Below, piece after piece: positions 7,765 to 16,196 of a stretch of DNA of 64,000 bases. Numbering within the stretch: position 1 is the first letter of the stretch; every line of letters begins with the position of its first letter. The notes below the pieces were generated by a model, which had not been told where the DNA came from, did not search any database, and saw only the letters and a program-made list of their open reading frames with translations. The position numbers were made by a program, and so were the translations under genes. This DNA comes from Bog-473 sp963742035. Its GTDB lineage: Bacteria; Actinomycetota; Acidimicrobiia; Acidimicrobiales; RAAP-2. The stretch is from positions 647,137 to 711,136 of the forward strand of contig CAVUKH010000002.1 in assembly GCA_963742035.1 (NCBI GenBank), in the 5' to 3' direction.

Positions 7765-8865
7765 ATGCCCGAGCGCCGACTCTCAGCCGTCGTCCTGGCC
7801 GCCGGCGAGGGGACCCGGATGCGGTCCGAGCGCCCCAAGCCCCTGCACCTCCTGTGTGGGCGCCCGATGATTCTGCACGTGCTCGACGCCATGGCCGAGG
7901 TCGACGTGCGGCGGGTCGTCGTCGTCGTGGGTCACCGGGCCGAGTGGGTCACCAAGACCCTGGTGCAGCACGCGCCGCCGACCATGCAGATTGAGTTCGT
8001 CGAGCAGCTGAGCCGCACGGGGACCGGCGACGCGCTGGCCGTCGGGCTGACCGGGCTGCCCGACGACGACGACGAGGTGGAGGACGTGGTGGTCCTGCCG
8101 GGGGACACGCCGCTGCTGCGCCCGCAGACCCTGGCCGCCCTGGTGCGGGCCCACCGCACCGAGGACGCCGGCGCCACCCTCCTCACCGCTCTGGTCGAGA
8201 ACCCTCTCGGCTACGGCCGGGTCGTCCATGGCAAGGACGGGGCCGTCACCCGGGTGGTCGAGGAAGCCGACGCCACCGAGGAGGAGCGGGCGATCGACGA
8301 GGTCAACACTTCCATCTACTGCTTTCGACGCAGCGTTCTGGCGCCGACCCTGCGCCGCCTCAGCCCGGCCAACGCCCAGGGGGAGTACTACCTGACCGAT
8401 GCCATCGGGGTCCTGAGCAGCGCCGGGTACGCCGTGCGTTCCCTGGTCCTGCCCGACTCCATGGAGGCGGCGGGGGTCAACGACCGGGCGCAGCTGGCCG
8501 TGGCCGAGGCCGAGCTACGCGACCGCATCAACGAGCGCTGGATGCGCCGGGGCGTCACCATGTGGGACCCCGAGCGCACCTACGTCGACGCCGAGGTCCA
8601 TCTGGAGGCCGACGTGTCGTTGCTGCCGGGCGTCATCCTGCGCGGCGCGTGCGCGGTGGGGGCCGGGGCCGAGATCGGGCCCAACAGTGTGCTGACCGAC
8701 ACCACGGTCGGTGACGGCGCTGTCGTTGCGCAGAGCGTCTGCACGCTGGCCTCCATCGGTGCCGGGGCGCGCATCGGCCCCTACAGCGTGTTGGAGCCCG
8801 GCGCCGAGGTGGACCCCGGGACCGAGCTGGGGCCGCACTCGGTGGTGGCGGGGCCCGGCGGCTGA
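7765..8865 (+). CDS. glmU: GlmU-type UDP-GlcNAc pyrophosphorylase lacking the acetyltransferase half
   Basis: Residues 1-230 form a full GlmU uridylyltransferase domain: LAAGEGTRMRS, PKPLH, the QLSRTGTGDA uridine site, PGDTPL with metal Asp, NPLGYGRV, EVNTSIY and NAQGEYYLTD. The left-handed beta-helix that follows stops after about 110 residues (IGPYSVLEPGAEV...), whereas GlmU is normally 450-480 long. The lost part carries the acetyltransferase residues (His363, Tyr366, Asn377, Lys392 in E. coli numbering), and the equivalent of Arg333 is also replaced. So I infer uridylyl transfer to GlcNAc-1-P only. Position upstream of prs is the normal glmU site. Confidence 0.88.
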   Translation: MPERRLSAVVLAAGEGTRMRSERPKPLHLLCGRPMILHVLDAMAEVDVRRVVVVVGHRAEWVTKTLVQHAPPTMQIEFVEQLSRTGTGDALAVGLTGLPDDDDEVEDVVVLPGDTPLLRPQTLAALVRAHRTEDAGATLLTALVENPLGYGRVVHGKDGAVTRVVEEADATEEERAIDEVNTSIYCFRRSVLAPTLRRLSPANAQGEYYLTDAIGVLSSAGYAVRSLVLPDSMEAAGVNDRAQLAVAEAELRDRINERWMRRGVTMWDPERTYVDAEVHLEADVSLLPGVILRGACAVGAGAEIGPNSVLTDTTVGDGAVVAQSVCTLASIGAGARIGPYSVLEPGAEVDPGTELGPHSVVAGPGG

Positions 8866-8868
8866 ACG

Positions 8869-8883
8869 GGGGGATACGCCCCC
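8869..8883 (+). terminator. Possible weak hairpin after glmU
   Basis: GGGGG (8869-8873) can pair with CCCCC (8879-8883) across the loop ATACG, 3 nt after the glmU stop. There is no U-tract, so this is at best a weak, non-canonical terminator between glmU and the separately promoted prs. Confidence 0.3.
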
Positions 8884-8965
8884 AGAACGGCCGGGATCGG
8901 CCCGAAACCGCCCGGAACGGCCCAATGAGTCCGGAGCCCCGCAGACGCGGGACGCTGCGGCGCAC

Positions 8966-8971
8966 TAGCGT
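8966..8971 (+). promoter_or_regulatory. -10 box (TAGCGT) of prs
   Basis: TAGCGT matches TANNNT and lies exactly 7 nt before GTG 8979, the geometry of a leaderless actinobacterial transcript. It supports the GTG start over the upstream in-frame ATG 8925. Confidence 0.5.
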
Positions 8972-8978
8972 TGTTGGC

Positions 8979-9950
8979 GTGGAGTTGATCCCCCGGCGTC
9001 GCCTCGAGCTGATCTCCGGGCGCGCCCACCCCAACCTGGCCCGCGACATCGCCGCCCACCTCGGCGTCGAATTGGGCGAGGCGAATCTGCGCGAATTCGC
9101 CAACGGGGAGATCTATTGCAAGTACGACATCTCCATCCGGGGCTGTGACGTCTTCATCGTGCAGACCCACGCCAGCCCGGTGAACGACTCGCTGATGGAG
9201 CACCTGATCATGATCGACGCCGCCAAGCGCGCGTCGGCCAAGCGGATCACCGCCGTCTGCCCCTACTACGGCTATTCGCGTCAGGACCGAAAGTCGACGG
9301 GGCGCGAGCCGATCACGGCCAAGCTGGTGGCCGACATGCTCTCCGCGGCGGGAGCCGACCGGGTGATCAGCGTGGACCTGCACTCGGGGCAGATCCAGGG
9401 CTTCTTCGACACGCCCTTCGACCACCTGGTGGCGGCGCCGGTGCTCGAGTCGTACATGCGGGAGAACTTCGGTGGCGACGTGGTCGTGGTGGCACCCGAT
9501 GCCGGTCGGGTGAAGGTGGCCGAGCGCTACAGCCAGCATCTCGGCTTCGACCTGGCCCTGATCCACAAGACGCGGCCACGCGGGACCTACAACGAGGTCA
9601 AGGCCCGCCACGTGGTCGGTGACGTCGAGGGCCGGCACTGCGTCCTGATCGACGACATGATCGACACCGCGGGCACCATCTGCGCCGCCGCCGAGCTGCT
9701 GTCCGAGGCGGGCGCTTCGGACATTTCGGTCATGGCCACGCACGCCGTCCTGTCCGACCCCGCCGTGGACCGGCTGAAGGCGGCGCCCATCTCCCGGGTC
9801 GTGGTGACCGACACGCTGCCGGTGGCCGAGGACCGCATCTTCGACAAGCTCGAGGTCCTTTCCGTGGCCAAGATCATCGCCGACGCCATCGACGCCGTCT
9901 TCGAGGACACCTCGGTCTCCGAGCTCTTCGGCGGGGACAACCTGGTCTAG
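8979..9950 (+). CDS. prs: Ribose-phosphate pyrophosphokinase (PRPP synthetase)
   Basis: Prs makes 5-phosphoribosyl-1-diphosphate from ribose-5-phosphate and ATP for nucleotide, His and Trp synthesis. The 323-residue protein has the class I signatures: SGRAHPNLA, FANGEIYCKYD, YYGYSRQDRKS (ATP loop), the cation and substrate motif VDLHSGQIQGFF, APDAGRVK, and the PRPP loop VLIDDMIDTAGTI. The start at GTG 8979 gives the usual family N-terminus and has a -10 box 7 nt upstream. Sits between glmU and rplY as in most Gram-positives. Confidence 0.96.
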   Translation: MELIPRRRLELISGRAHPNLARDIAAHLGVELGEANLREFANGEIYCKYDISIRGCDVFIVQTHASPVNDSLMEHLIMIDAAKRASAKRITAVCPYYGYSRQDRKSTGREPITAKLVADMLSAAGADRVISVDLHSGQIQGFFDTPFDHLVAAPVLESYMRENFGGDVVVVAPDAGRVKVAERYSQHLGFDLALIHKTRPRGTYNEVKARHVVGDVEGRHCVLIDDMIDTAGTICAAAELLSEAGASDISVMATHAVLSDPAVDRLKAAPISRVVVTDTLPVAEDRIFDKLEVLSVAKIIADAIDAVFEDTSVSELFGGDNLV

Positions 9951-9965
9951 TCCGGGCCCGGCCCC

Positions 9966-9980
9966 GGGGGGGGGGGGGGG
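9966..9980 (+). repeat. G15 homopolymer
   Basis: An uninterrupted run of 15 G lies 15 nt after the prs stop and about 107 nt before the rplY start. Such a tract is slippage-prone; it could be real or an assembly-length estimate. It sits in the prs-rplY intergenic region, not in a reading frame. Confidence 0.9.
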
Positions 9981-10086
9981 CGGGCCGGTGGTCTGCCCGG
10001 TCGTGGTGCGGCTACGCTGGGAGGCCGTTCGCCGGAGCCCTCGAGGTGTCCGCGACCACCGCTCTCGCCACCTGAGGAGATCCGCT

Positions 10087-10758
10087 ATGGCCGAAGTCGT
10101 ACTCGCCGCCGAAATCGGGCGACCCACGGGCTCGCGCGCCGTGCGCCGCCTGCGGCGTGAAGGCAAGATCCCCGCCGTCATCTACGGCCACGGGACCGAC
10201 CCCTTGCCGGTCGCCATTGTGGCCCGCGAGCTCCGCGTCGCGCTCAACAGCGAAGCCGGGGCCAACCAGCTCCTTTCCCTCGACACCGGCTCGGGTACGT
10301 ACCTTGCCCTGGCCCGTGAGATGCAGCGCCACCCGGTCGCCCAGACCGTGACGCACGTTGACTTCGTCATCGTCCGTCGTGACGAGGTCATCAGCGCCGA
10401 CGTGCCGATCGTGCTCGTGGGCGAGGCGCTCGAGGTGCACCACGGCGACGGTCTGGTGGACCAGCAGATGTTCACCCTGGCCATCAATGCGCTCCCGACG
10501 GCGATCCCGTCCGCCATTGAGGCCGACATCAGCGAGCTCACCATCGGCGGACAGGTGCGCGTGTCCGACCTGTCGCTGCCGTCCGGTGTCACCACCGACA
10601 TCGACCCCGAGAGCGCTGTCGCCATCGGGCAGCCGCCGCGGGTCACCGTCGAGGAAGAGGCGGCCGAAGGCGAGGCCGGCGAAGAGGGTGCCGAAGGCGC
10701 CGCGGGCGCCGAGGCGACCGGGGACGCGTCGGCCGAGGCGGGCAGCGAAGAGAGTTAG
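10087..10758 (+). CDS. rplY: 50S ribosomal protein L25 (CTC form)
   Basis: The 223-residue protein has the N-terminal 5S-rRNA-binding bL25 domain (TGSRAVRRLRREGKIPAVIYG, HPVAQTVTHVDF) and the C-terminal beta domain of the general-stress CTC form (DVPIVLVGEA, VDQQMFTLAINALPTAIP, GGQVRVSDL), ending in an acidic Ala/Glu/Gly tail of about 40 residues. ATG 10087 is preceded by GAGGAG. Standard position between prs and pth. The TAG stop is in the same frame as pth with no canonical start codon between them. Confidence 0.95.
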   Translation: MAEVVLAAEIGRPTGSRAVRRLRREGKIPAVIYGHGTDPLPVAIVARELRVALNSEAGANQLLSLDTGSGTYLALAREMQRHPVAQTVTHVDFVIVRRDEVISADVPIVLVGEALEVHHGDGLVDQQMFTLAINALPTAIPSAIEADISELTIGGQVRVSDLSLPSGVTTDIDPESAVAIGQPPRVTVEEEAAEGEAGEEGAEGAAGAEATGDASAEAGSEES

Positions 10759-10809
10759 GCCCTGCGCCGCCCTTTTGCCCGGTCCGAGCACCGGGGGACT
10801 CCGGCGGAC

Positions 10810-11382
10810 CTGCTCGTCGTCGGACTGGGAAACCCCGGAGCGGAATTCGCCGGGAGCCTGCACAATGCCGGGTCCGACACGGTCGAGCTGCTGGCGTCGC
10901 GCCACGGCGCGTCACTGCGGGCCGAGAAGGGCGTCCAGGCGCGCGCTGCCGTGGTGACCATGGCCGGCCAGAGGGTCGTGCTGGCCGTCCCGACCACGTA
11001 CATGAACGACTCAGGGTCGGCGGTCCGCTCGTTGGCCACGCGTTTCGGGATCGACGAGCCGGCGTCCATCGTGATCGTCCATGACGAGCTCGACCTTGCG
11101 CCGGGGACCGTGCGACTGAAAGCGGGTGGCGGCTTGGCCGGGCACAACGGGCTCCGCTCGGTGCAGTCGCATCTCCACACGTCGGACTTCCTGCGCGTGC
11201 GCATCGGGGTGGGCAAGCCCCCCACCGCGGCGCAGGGCGCGTCGCACGTGCTGCGTCGCCCGCCGCAGGCGGTGCGCGAGCTCCTGGCCGCGTCGGTGCA
11301 GGTCGCGGCCGACGCCGTCGAGCGCATCGCGGCGGATGGACTCCCTCGCGCCATGGCGTGGTGTCACTCGCTGCAGACCTGA
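10810..11382 (+). CDS. pth: Peptidyl-tRNA hydrolase, apparently with a CTG start
   Basis: Pth cleaves peptidyl-tRNA released by stalled ribosomes. All catalytic residues are present: Asn8 in VGLGNPG, His18 in SLHNAG, Asn in TYMNDSG, Asp in VHDELDL and Asn in GLAGHNGLRS. The conserved protein begins at LLVVGLGNPG, but between the rplY stop (10756-10758) and this point the frame has no ATG, GTG or TTG; only CTG 10762 and CTG 10810 occur. CTG 10810 gives the usual N-terminus (190 residues). The nearest canonical in-frame start, GTG 10951, would delete Asn8 and His18. It ends 3 nt before mfd. Confidence 0.85.
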   Translation: MLVVGLGNPGAEFAGSLHNAGSDTVELLASRHGASLRAEKGVQARAAVVTMAGQRVVLAVPTTYMNDSGSAVRSLATRFGIDEPASIVIVHDELDLAPGTVRLKAGGGLAGHNGLRSVQSHLHTSDFLRVRIGVGKPPTAAQGASHVLRRPPQAVRELLAASVQVAADAVERIAADGLPRAMAWCHSLQT

Positions 11383-11385
11383 TCG

Positions 11386-14300
11386 ATGACGACCGAACCT
11401 CTGACTCCCGCGCGGAACGCTGACGCGCCGGCAGCCCCCACCGGCCCGGCCACCGCCGGCAGCCTGGCCGCCCTCCCGCTCCTCCTACGTGGCGACCCCG
11501 CGCTGGCGGTCCTCATCGGCGCGGGCGACGGCACGGTCGCCGTCCCCGAGGCGGCGCAGGCGGTCGTGGCGGCGGCGCTCGCGGCCTTCACCGAGCGCAG
11601 CCCGTTGTTGGTGGTCACCGCCACCGGGTTGGACGCAGAACGGCTGGGCGACGACCTGTCCTGCCTGATCGCGCCCGAGAGCAACGAGATCGCGGAGCCT
11701 GATGCGGGGCCGGTGGTCGGCGCTCTGGAGGGCCCGGTCACGGTGTTGCCGGCCTGGGAGACGCTCCCGTTCGAGCGCGTCAGCCCCGAGACAGAGACGA
11801 TGGGTCGGCGCCTCGCCGTGCTCCACGCCCTCATCGGGACGCCGGACCCCGCCCTCCCGCCCCCGCCCCGGGTCATCGTCGCACCGGTGCGGGCCATTCT
11901 GCAGCGGCTCAGCCCAGTGGAAGCCTCGGCCCCCGTCGTCATCGGTCCCGGCGAACACGTCGATGTGGCCGAGCTCCTCCCGGCGCTGGTGGCCATGGGC
12001 TACCGGCGCGAGCACCAGGTCGAGCATCGCGGGGAGTTCGCGGTGCGCGGCGGCATCGTCGACGTCTTCCCCTCCACGGCGGACGTGCCGGTCCGCATCG
12101 ACCTGTGGGGCGACGAGGTCGACCGGCTCACCGCGTTCTCCGTCAGTGACCAGCGATCCTCGCACGACCTGCGCGCGGTGGCGCTCTACGGTTGCCGCGA
12201 GCTCGTGGTCACACCGAGGCTGCGCGATGCCGCAGCGGCGCTGGTCACGCGGCGGCCCTGGGGCGCGTCGGTCTGGGAGCACCTGGCCGAGGGCGAGCAG
12301 TTCGACGGCATGGAGTCGTGGCTTCCGTTCCTCGACGACACGGAGCGAGTGCTGCCCGACCTGCTGCCGGCCGGAGCCCACGTGGTGCTGGTCGAGCCCC
12401 GTCGGATCCGCGACCGCGGCGTCCAGCTGCTCGACGAGGAGGCCGCGCTGGCCGAGACGCTGGCCGCAACGTGGGGGGCCAAGGAAGGGGACGGGGAGGG
12501 CGAGGAAGAGAGCTTCCCGCGCCTGCACGTGCCCTTCGAGCGGCTGCTCAGTGAGAGCGTGGCCGGTGTCACCGCCATGCCGCCCGTCCCGGAGGGCCCC
12601 GACACGGCGGCCCTCACGGTGCGCCGCTTCGATCCGGTGGCGGGAGACCCGGCCCGTCTGGCCAGCGGCGTCACGGCCCTGGTGAGCCAGGGGTACACCG
12701 TCACCCTGTGCGCCGCCACGCCGGCGGGGGCCGGGCGGCTCTCCGCCGCTCTGGCTGATGAGGGCGTGCACGCCCAGGTGTTGGGGGCTGCGCCGGGTAC
12801 TGCGGGCGTCTGCGTGGTGGCGGCCCCGCTGCACAGCGGGTTCATCCTGCCCGAGGCGAAGGCGGCGGTGCTCTCGGAGACCGACGTCACCGGGCGACGG
12901 GTGCCGCACCGACGGGCCCGCCCTCGGGCACGGGCAGCCGACGGGTTCTTCGACGATCTGGAGGCCGGGAGCTTCGTCGTCCACCGCCAGCACGGGGTGG
13001 CGCGCTTCGAAGGCGTGACGACGAGGACGATGGGGGGAACCACCCGCGACTACCTGATCCTGCAGTATCGGGGTTCGGACCGGCTCTATCTCCCGGTCGA
13101 GCAGATTGAGGCCATCACCCCCTACAGCGGCGGCGAGTCCCCGACGCTCTCGAAGATGGGCGGAGCCGATTGGCAGCGCACCCGGGCCAAGGCTCGGGCC
13201 GCCGCGAGCGAGGTGGCGGCGGAGTTGGTGGAGCTGTATCGCCGCCGCCTGGCCGTCGAGGGGAGGGCATTCGGCCCCGACACGCCGTGGCAGACCGAGA
13301 TGGAAGGGTCCTTCGGGTTCGTGGAGACCGAGGACCAGCTGAAGGCCATCGCCGACGTGAAGGCCGACATGGAAGAACCGCGGCCGATGGACCGCCTGGT
13401 GTGCGGAGACGTGGGCTTCGGCAAGACCGAGGTCGCGGTGCGCGCCGCGTTCAAGGCGGTGCAGGACGGGACGCAGGCCGCGGTGCTGGCCCCGACCACG
13501 CTGCTGGCCAGCCAACACGCCCAGACCTTCGCGGACAGGTTCGCGCCGTATCCGGTTCGGGTGGAGCTGCTCAGCCGGTTCCTCTCGCCGGCCCAGCAGC
13601 GACAGGTGGTGCAGGGTCTGGCCGACGGGAGCATCGACGTCGTCATCGGCACCCACCGCCTGCTGGCCCAGGACGTGCAGTTCAAGGACCTCGGCCTTTT
13701 GGTGGTCGACGAGGAGCAGCGCTTCGGTGTGACGCACAAGGAGGCCGTGAAGCGCATGGCCGAGGGCGTCGACGTGCTCACTCTGACGGCCAGCCCCATC
13801 CCGCGCACCTTGGAGATGGCGTTGACGGGCATCCGCGACCTCTCCATGGTCAACACCCCGCCGGCCGACCGTCGGCCGATCCTCACGTATGTCGGTGAGC
13901 ACGACCCCTCCGCCATCAGCGAGGCGTTGCGGCGCGAGATGCTGCGCGAAGGCCAGGCGTTCTACGTGCACAACCGGGTGTCGGACATCGACCGGGTCGC
14001 CCGCGACATCCGGGCCATGGTGCCCGAAGCCAGGGTGGCGGTGGCGCACGGCCAGATGGACGAGGGGAGCCTCGAGACCGTCGTGCTCGACTTCTGGGAG
14101 CGGCGGTACGACGTGCTGGTCTGCACGACCATCATTGAGTCGGGGATCGACATGCCTTCGGTCAACACGCTCATTGTGGACCGGGCGGACCTGCTGGGGC
14201 TGGGCCAGCTGCACCAGATCCGGGGCCGGGTGGGTCGTAGCGGGCAACGGGCCTACGCCTACCTGTTCCACCCGGCCGACCGCGTCCTCTCCGAGCAGGC

Positions 14301-14985
14301 CTACGAGCGGTTGCGGACGATCGGGGAGCACACCGAGTTGGGCTCAGGCTTCAAGATCGCCATGCGCGACCTCGAGATCCGGGGGGCGGGCAACCTTTTG
14401 GGCTCGGACCAGTCCGGGCACATCGCAGCGGTGGGCTACGACCTCTACGTGCAGCTGGTGGCCGAGGCGGTGGCGGAGGCCCGCGGCGAGCCCAGGCCGA
14501 CACCCTCCACCGTCTCCATCGACGTGCCGGGCGACGCCCACCTGCCCAAGGACTACGTCGCGGCCGAGGACGCCCGTCTGGAGGCGTACCGCCGCCTGGC
14601 CGCCGCGACCTCCATGGCCGACGTGGACGACATCGGCGCGGAGTGGGTGGACCGCTACGGCCCACTCCCGGTCGCCGCCGTCGGCCTCCTGGCCCTGGCG
14701 CGGCTCCGGGCCGGAGCCCTGGCGCGCGGCATCAGCGAGATCGTCATGAGTGCGGTGCGGGCGCCCGCCGGGCGCCCGCCCACCGTGCGGGTCTCGCCGG
14801 TGGCGCTGCCGGCCAGCGCGCAGGTACGGCTGCGTCGCCTGGTCCCGGGAGCGACGTACCGAGAAGACCTGGCTCAGCTGCTGGTTCCGATCGCCAACGG
14901 TGATTCGGCGCCCGACGCCGTGCGCGGCCTCATCGAAGAATTGCTGCCGTTGGCCGATGTGAGTCCCGCCGGGGACACCTTGTAG
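11386..14985 (+). CDS. mfd: Transcription-repair coupling factor
   Basis: Mfd removes RNA polymerase stalled at DNA lesions and recruits UvrA. The 1199-residue protein (E. coli 1148) has the N-terminal UvrB-homology domains, the RNA-polymerase interaction domain (FVVHRQHGVARFEG...DYLILQYRGSDRLYLPVEQ), a superfamily 2 translocase with Walker A GDVGFGKTEV near 674, DEEQRFGV near 775, LTASPIPRTLEM and HQIRGRVGRSGQRAYAY, and the C-terminal D7 domain. ATG 11386 is 3 nt after the pth stop. It is the central gene of the housekeeping block. Confidence 0.96.
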   Translation: MTTEPLTPARNADAPAAPTGPATAGSLAALPLLLRGDPALAVLIGAGDGTVAVPEAAQAVVAAALAAFTERSPLLVVTATGLDAERLGDDLSCLIAPESNEIAEPDAGPVVGALEGPVTVLPAWETLPFERVSPETETMGRRLAVLHALIGTPDPALPPPPRVIVAPVRAILQRLSPVEASAPVVIGPGEHVDVAELLPALVAMGYRREHQVEHRGEFAVRGGIVDVFPSTADVPVRIDLWGDEVDRLTAFSVSDQRSSHDLRAVALYGCRELVVTPRLRDAAAALVTRRPWGASVWEHLAEGEQFDGMESWLPFLDDTERVLPDLLPAGAHVVLVEPRRIRDRGVQLLDEEAALAETLAATWGAKEGDGEGEEESFPRLHVPFERLLSESVAGVTAMPPVPEGPDTAALTVRRFDPVAGDPARLASGVTALVSQGYTVTLCAATPAGAGRLSAALADEGVHAQVLGAAPGTAGVCVVAAPLHSGFILPEAKAAVLSETDVTGRRVPHRRARPRARAADGFFDDLEAGSFVVHRQHGVARFEGVTTRTMGGTTRDYLILQYRGSDRLYLPVEQIEAITPYSGGESPTLSKMGGADWQRTRAKARAAASEVAAELVELYRRRLAVEGRAFGPDTPWQTEMEGSFGFVETEDQLKAIADVKADMEEPRPMDRLVCGDVGFGKTEVAVRAAFKAVQDGTQAAVLAPTTLLASQHAQTFADRFAPYPVRVELLSRFLSPAQQRQVVQGLADGSIDVVIGTHRLLAQDVQFKDLGLLVVDEEQRFGVTHKEAVKRMAEGVDVLTLTASPIPRTLEMALTGIRDLSMVNTPPADRRPILTYVGEHDPSAISEALRREMLREGQAFYVHNRVSDIDRVARDIRAMVPEARVAVAHGQMDEGSLETVVLDFWERRYDVLVCTTIIESGIDMPSVNTLIVDRADLLGLGQLHQIRGRVGRSGQRAYAYLFHPADRVLSEQAYERLRTIGEHTELGSGFKIAMRDLEIRGAGNLLGSDQSGHIAAVGYDLYVQLVAEAVAEARGEPRPTPSTVSIDVPGDAHLPKDYVAAEDARLEAYRRLAAATSMADVDDIGAEWVDRYGPLPVAAVGLLALARLRAGALARGISEIVMSAVRAPAGRPPTVRVSPVALPASAQVRLRRLVPGATYREDLAQLLVPIANGDSAPDAVRGLIEELLPLADVSPAGDTL

Positions 14986-14988
14986 AGT
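14983..14988 (+). promoter_or_regulatory. -10 box (TAGAGT) of the surA-like gene
   Basis: TAGAGT includes the mfd stop codon and lies 9 nt before GTG 14998. It suggests a promoter inside the housekeeping block giving a leaderless or nearly leaderless transcript. Confidence 0.35.
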
Positions 14989-14997
14989 GCGCGGCGC

Positions 14998-16194
14998 GTG
15001 AAGCGACTCATCGTTCTCCTCATCGTGTTGGCCGGAGGCCTCGCCTGGGCCGCGTTCGCCGTACCGTCGAATGCGGCCACCGTCAACGGCTCCACCATCA
15101 GCCAGCAGGACCTCAATGCGGACGTGAACGCCATCGCCGGCAGCGCGTCCTACCAGTGCTACCTCAACTCCCAGGCCTACCTGTCGTCGCAGGGGAGCGA
15201 GCAGCTGCCACCGGTCGTCGGTGCGGGCACGGGCCAGGACGTCGGGGACCACCCGACCGCCACCACCGCCTTCACGGCCAACTACCTCGAGACGAAGATC
15301 GGCCACCAACTCGTGCTGCAGTTGGCCGACGAGCGCAATGTCGTGGTGACCCAGGCCGATCTGACGACGGCGCGCGCCAATCTGACGCAACAGATCTCGA
15401 GCGTCATGTCGCAGATCCTCCAGACCCAGCAGGGACAGGACGTGCGCTACGGCTGCAGCCTCACGGGCCAGGCGCTGACGGGGCAGCAGGTGCTGAGCAC
15501 GCTGCCGGAATCGTTCGTGGATGCGCAGGTGCAATTTGTCGCCACGGCCACGGTGCTGCAGGAGGATCTGGCCGGGGTGGGCTCGAGCGAGGGCGATTTG
15601 GAGCGCTATTACACGGCACACCAGGCCGAGTTCGACTCGGCCTGCGTCAGCGCCGCCGTCTTCTCCAGCGAGAGCGCGGCGCAGGCCGGCGCGCTCGAGG
15701 TCCTCGGGGGTACCCCGTTCGCCACCGTGGCGTCGAGCACCGCCAGCAGCGGGGGCGGCGACCAGGGCTGCCACGTGCTGACCGAGTTGGAGTCGGCTTT
15801 GCCGTCGGACGCCAATCTCAAGAGCCTGGCCACCGGGGCGGTCTCGACGCCGATCGACGACAACGGCACCTACCTCTTGTTGCAGATCACATCGCGGACA
15901 CCCACGCCGTACGGCACTGCGAAGGCGGACGTGGCCAACGTCGTGCAGCAGGCCGGAGCGGCAGCGACGCAGAAGCTGCTCACCTCCGACGAGCGGCGCT
16001 CTTCCATACAGGTGAACCCGCAGTACGGCGTGTGGGTGCCCGTGAACGCAGCCGTGTTGACACCGCTCTCGCCGGAACCGACCGACGTGCTCAACGCCAC
16101 GGCCAACGAGGGCCGTGTCGCCCCGGCGTCAGTGTCGGGCGCCGCGTCGGGCCCCGCGTCGGGCTCAGGTTCGTCCGTCCCATCCAGCGGCTGA
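14998..16194 (+). CDS. SurA/PrsA-like secreted foldase (peptidyl-prolyl isomerase family)
   Basis: The 398-residue protein has a Sec-type signal peptide (LIVLLIVLAGGLAWAAFA, cleavage likely near SNA-AT) followed by VNGSTISQQDLNADVNAIA, the start of a SurA N-terminal chaperone domain, a long helical region, and a parvulin-like domain from about 230 (AAVFSSESAAQAGALEVLGG, KSLATGAVSTPI). The parvulin active site looks degenerate, so chaperone activity is more likely than isomerisation. The C-terminus is Ser/Gly/Pro-rich. A SurA-like gene also lies between mfd and mazG in Streptomyces. No lipobox Cys is seen. Confidence 0.8.
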   Translation: MKRLIVLLIVLAGGLAWAAFAVPSNAATVNGSTISQQDLNADVNAIAGSASYQCYLNSQAYLSSQGSEQLPPVVGAGTGQDVGDHPTATTAFTANYLETKIGHQLVLQLADERNVVVTQADLTTARANLTQQISSVMSQILQTQQGQDVRYGCSLTGQALTGQQVLSTLPESFVDAQVQFVATATVLQEDLAGVGSSEGDLERYYTAHQAEFDSACVSAAVFSSESAAQAGALEVLGGTPFATVASSTASSGGGDQGCHVLTELESALPSDANLKSLATGAVSTPIDDNGTYLLLQITSRTPTPYGTAKADVANVVQQAGAAATQKLLTSDERRSSIQVNPQYGVWVPVNAAVLTPLSPEPTDVLNATANEGRVAPASVSGAASGPASGSGSSVPSSG

Positions 16195-16196
16195 GC

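Noticed and set aside
8866..8978. Frameshifted remainder of the glmU acetyltransferase domain
   Set aside because: None of the three frames in this gap contains beta-helix hexapeptides or the catalytic motifs; only 113 nt separate glmU and prs.
10951..11382. pth starting at GTG 10951
   Set aside because: This would remove the catalytic Asn and His of the GLGNPG and LHNAG motifs, which are encoded intact just upstream.
11485..14331. Minus-strand open frame of 948 codons
   Set aside because: Antisense of mfd, which has complete conserved motifs on the plus strand.
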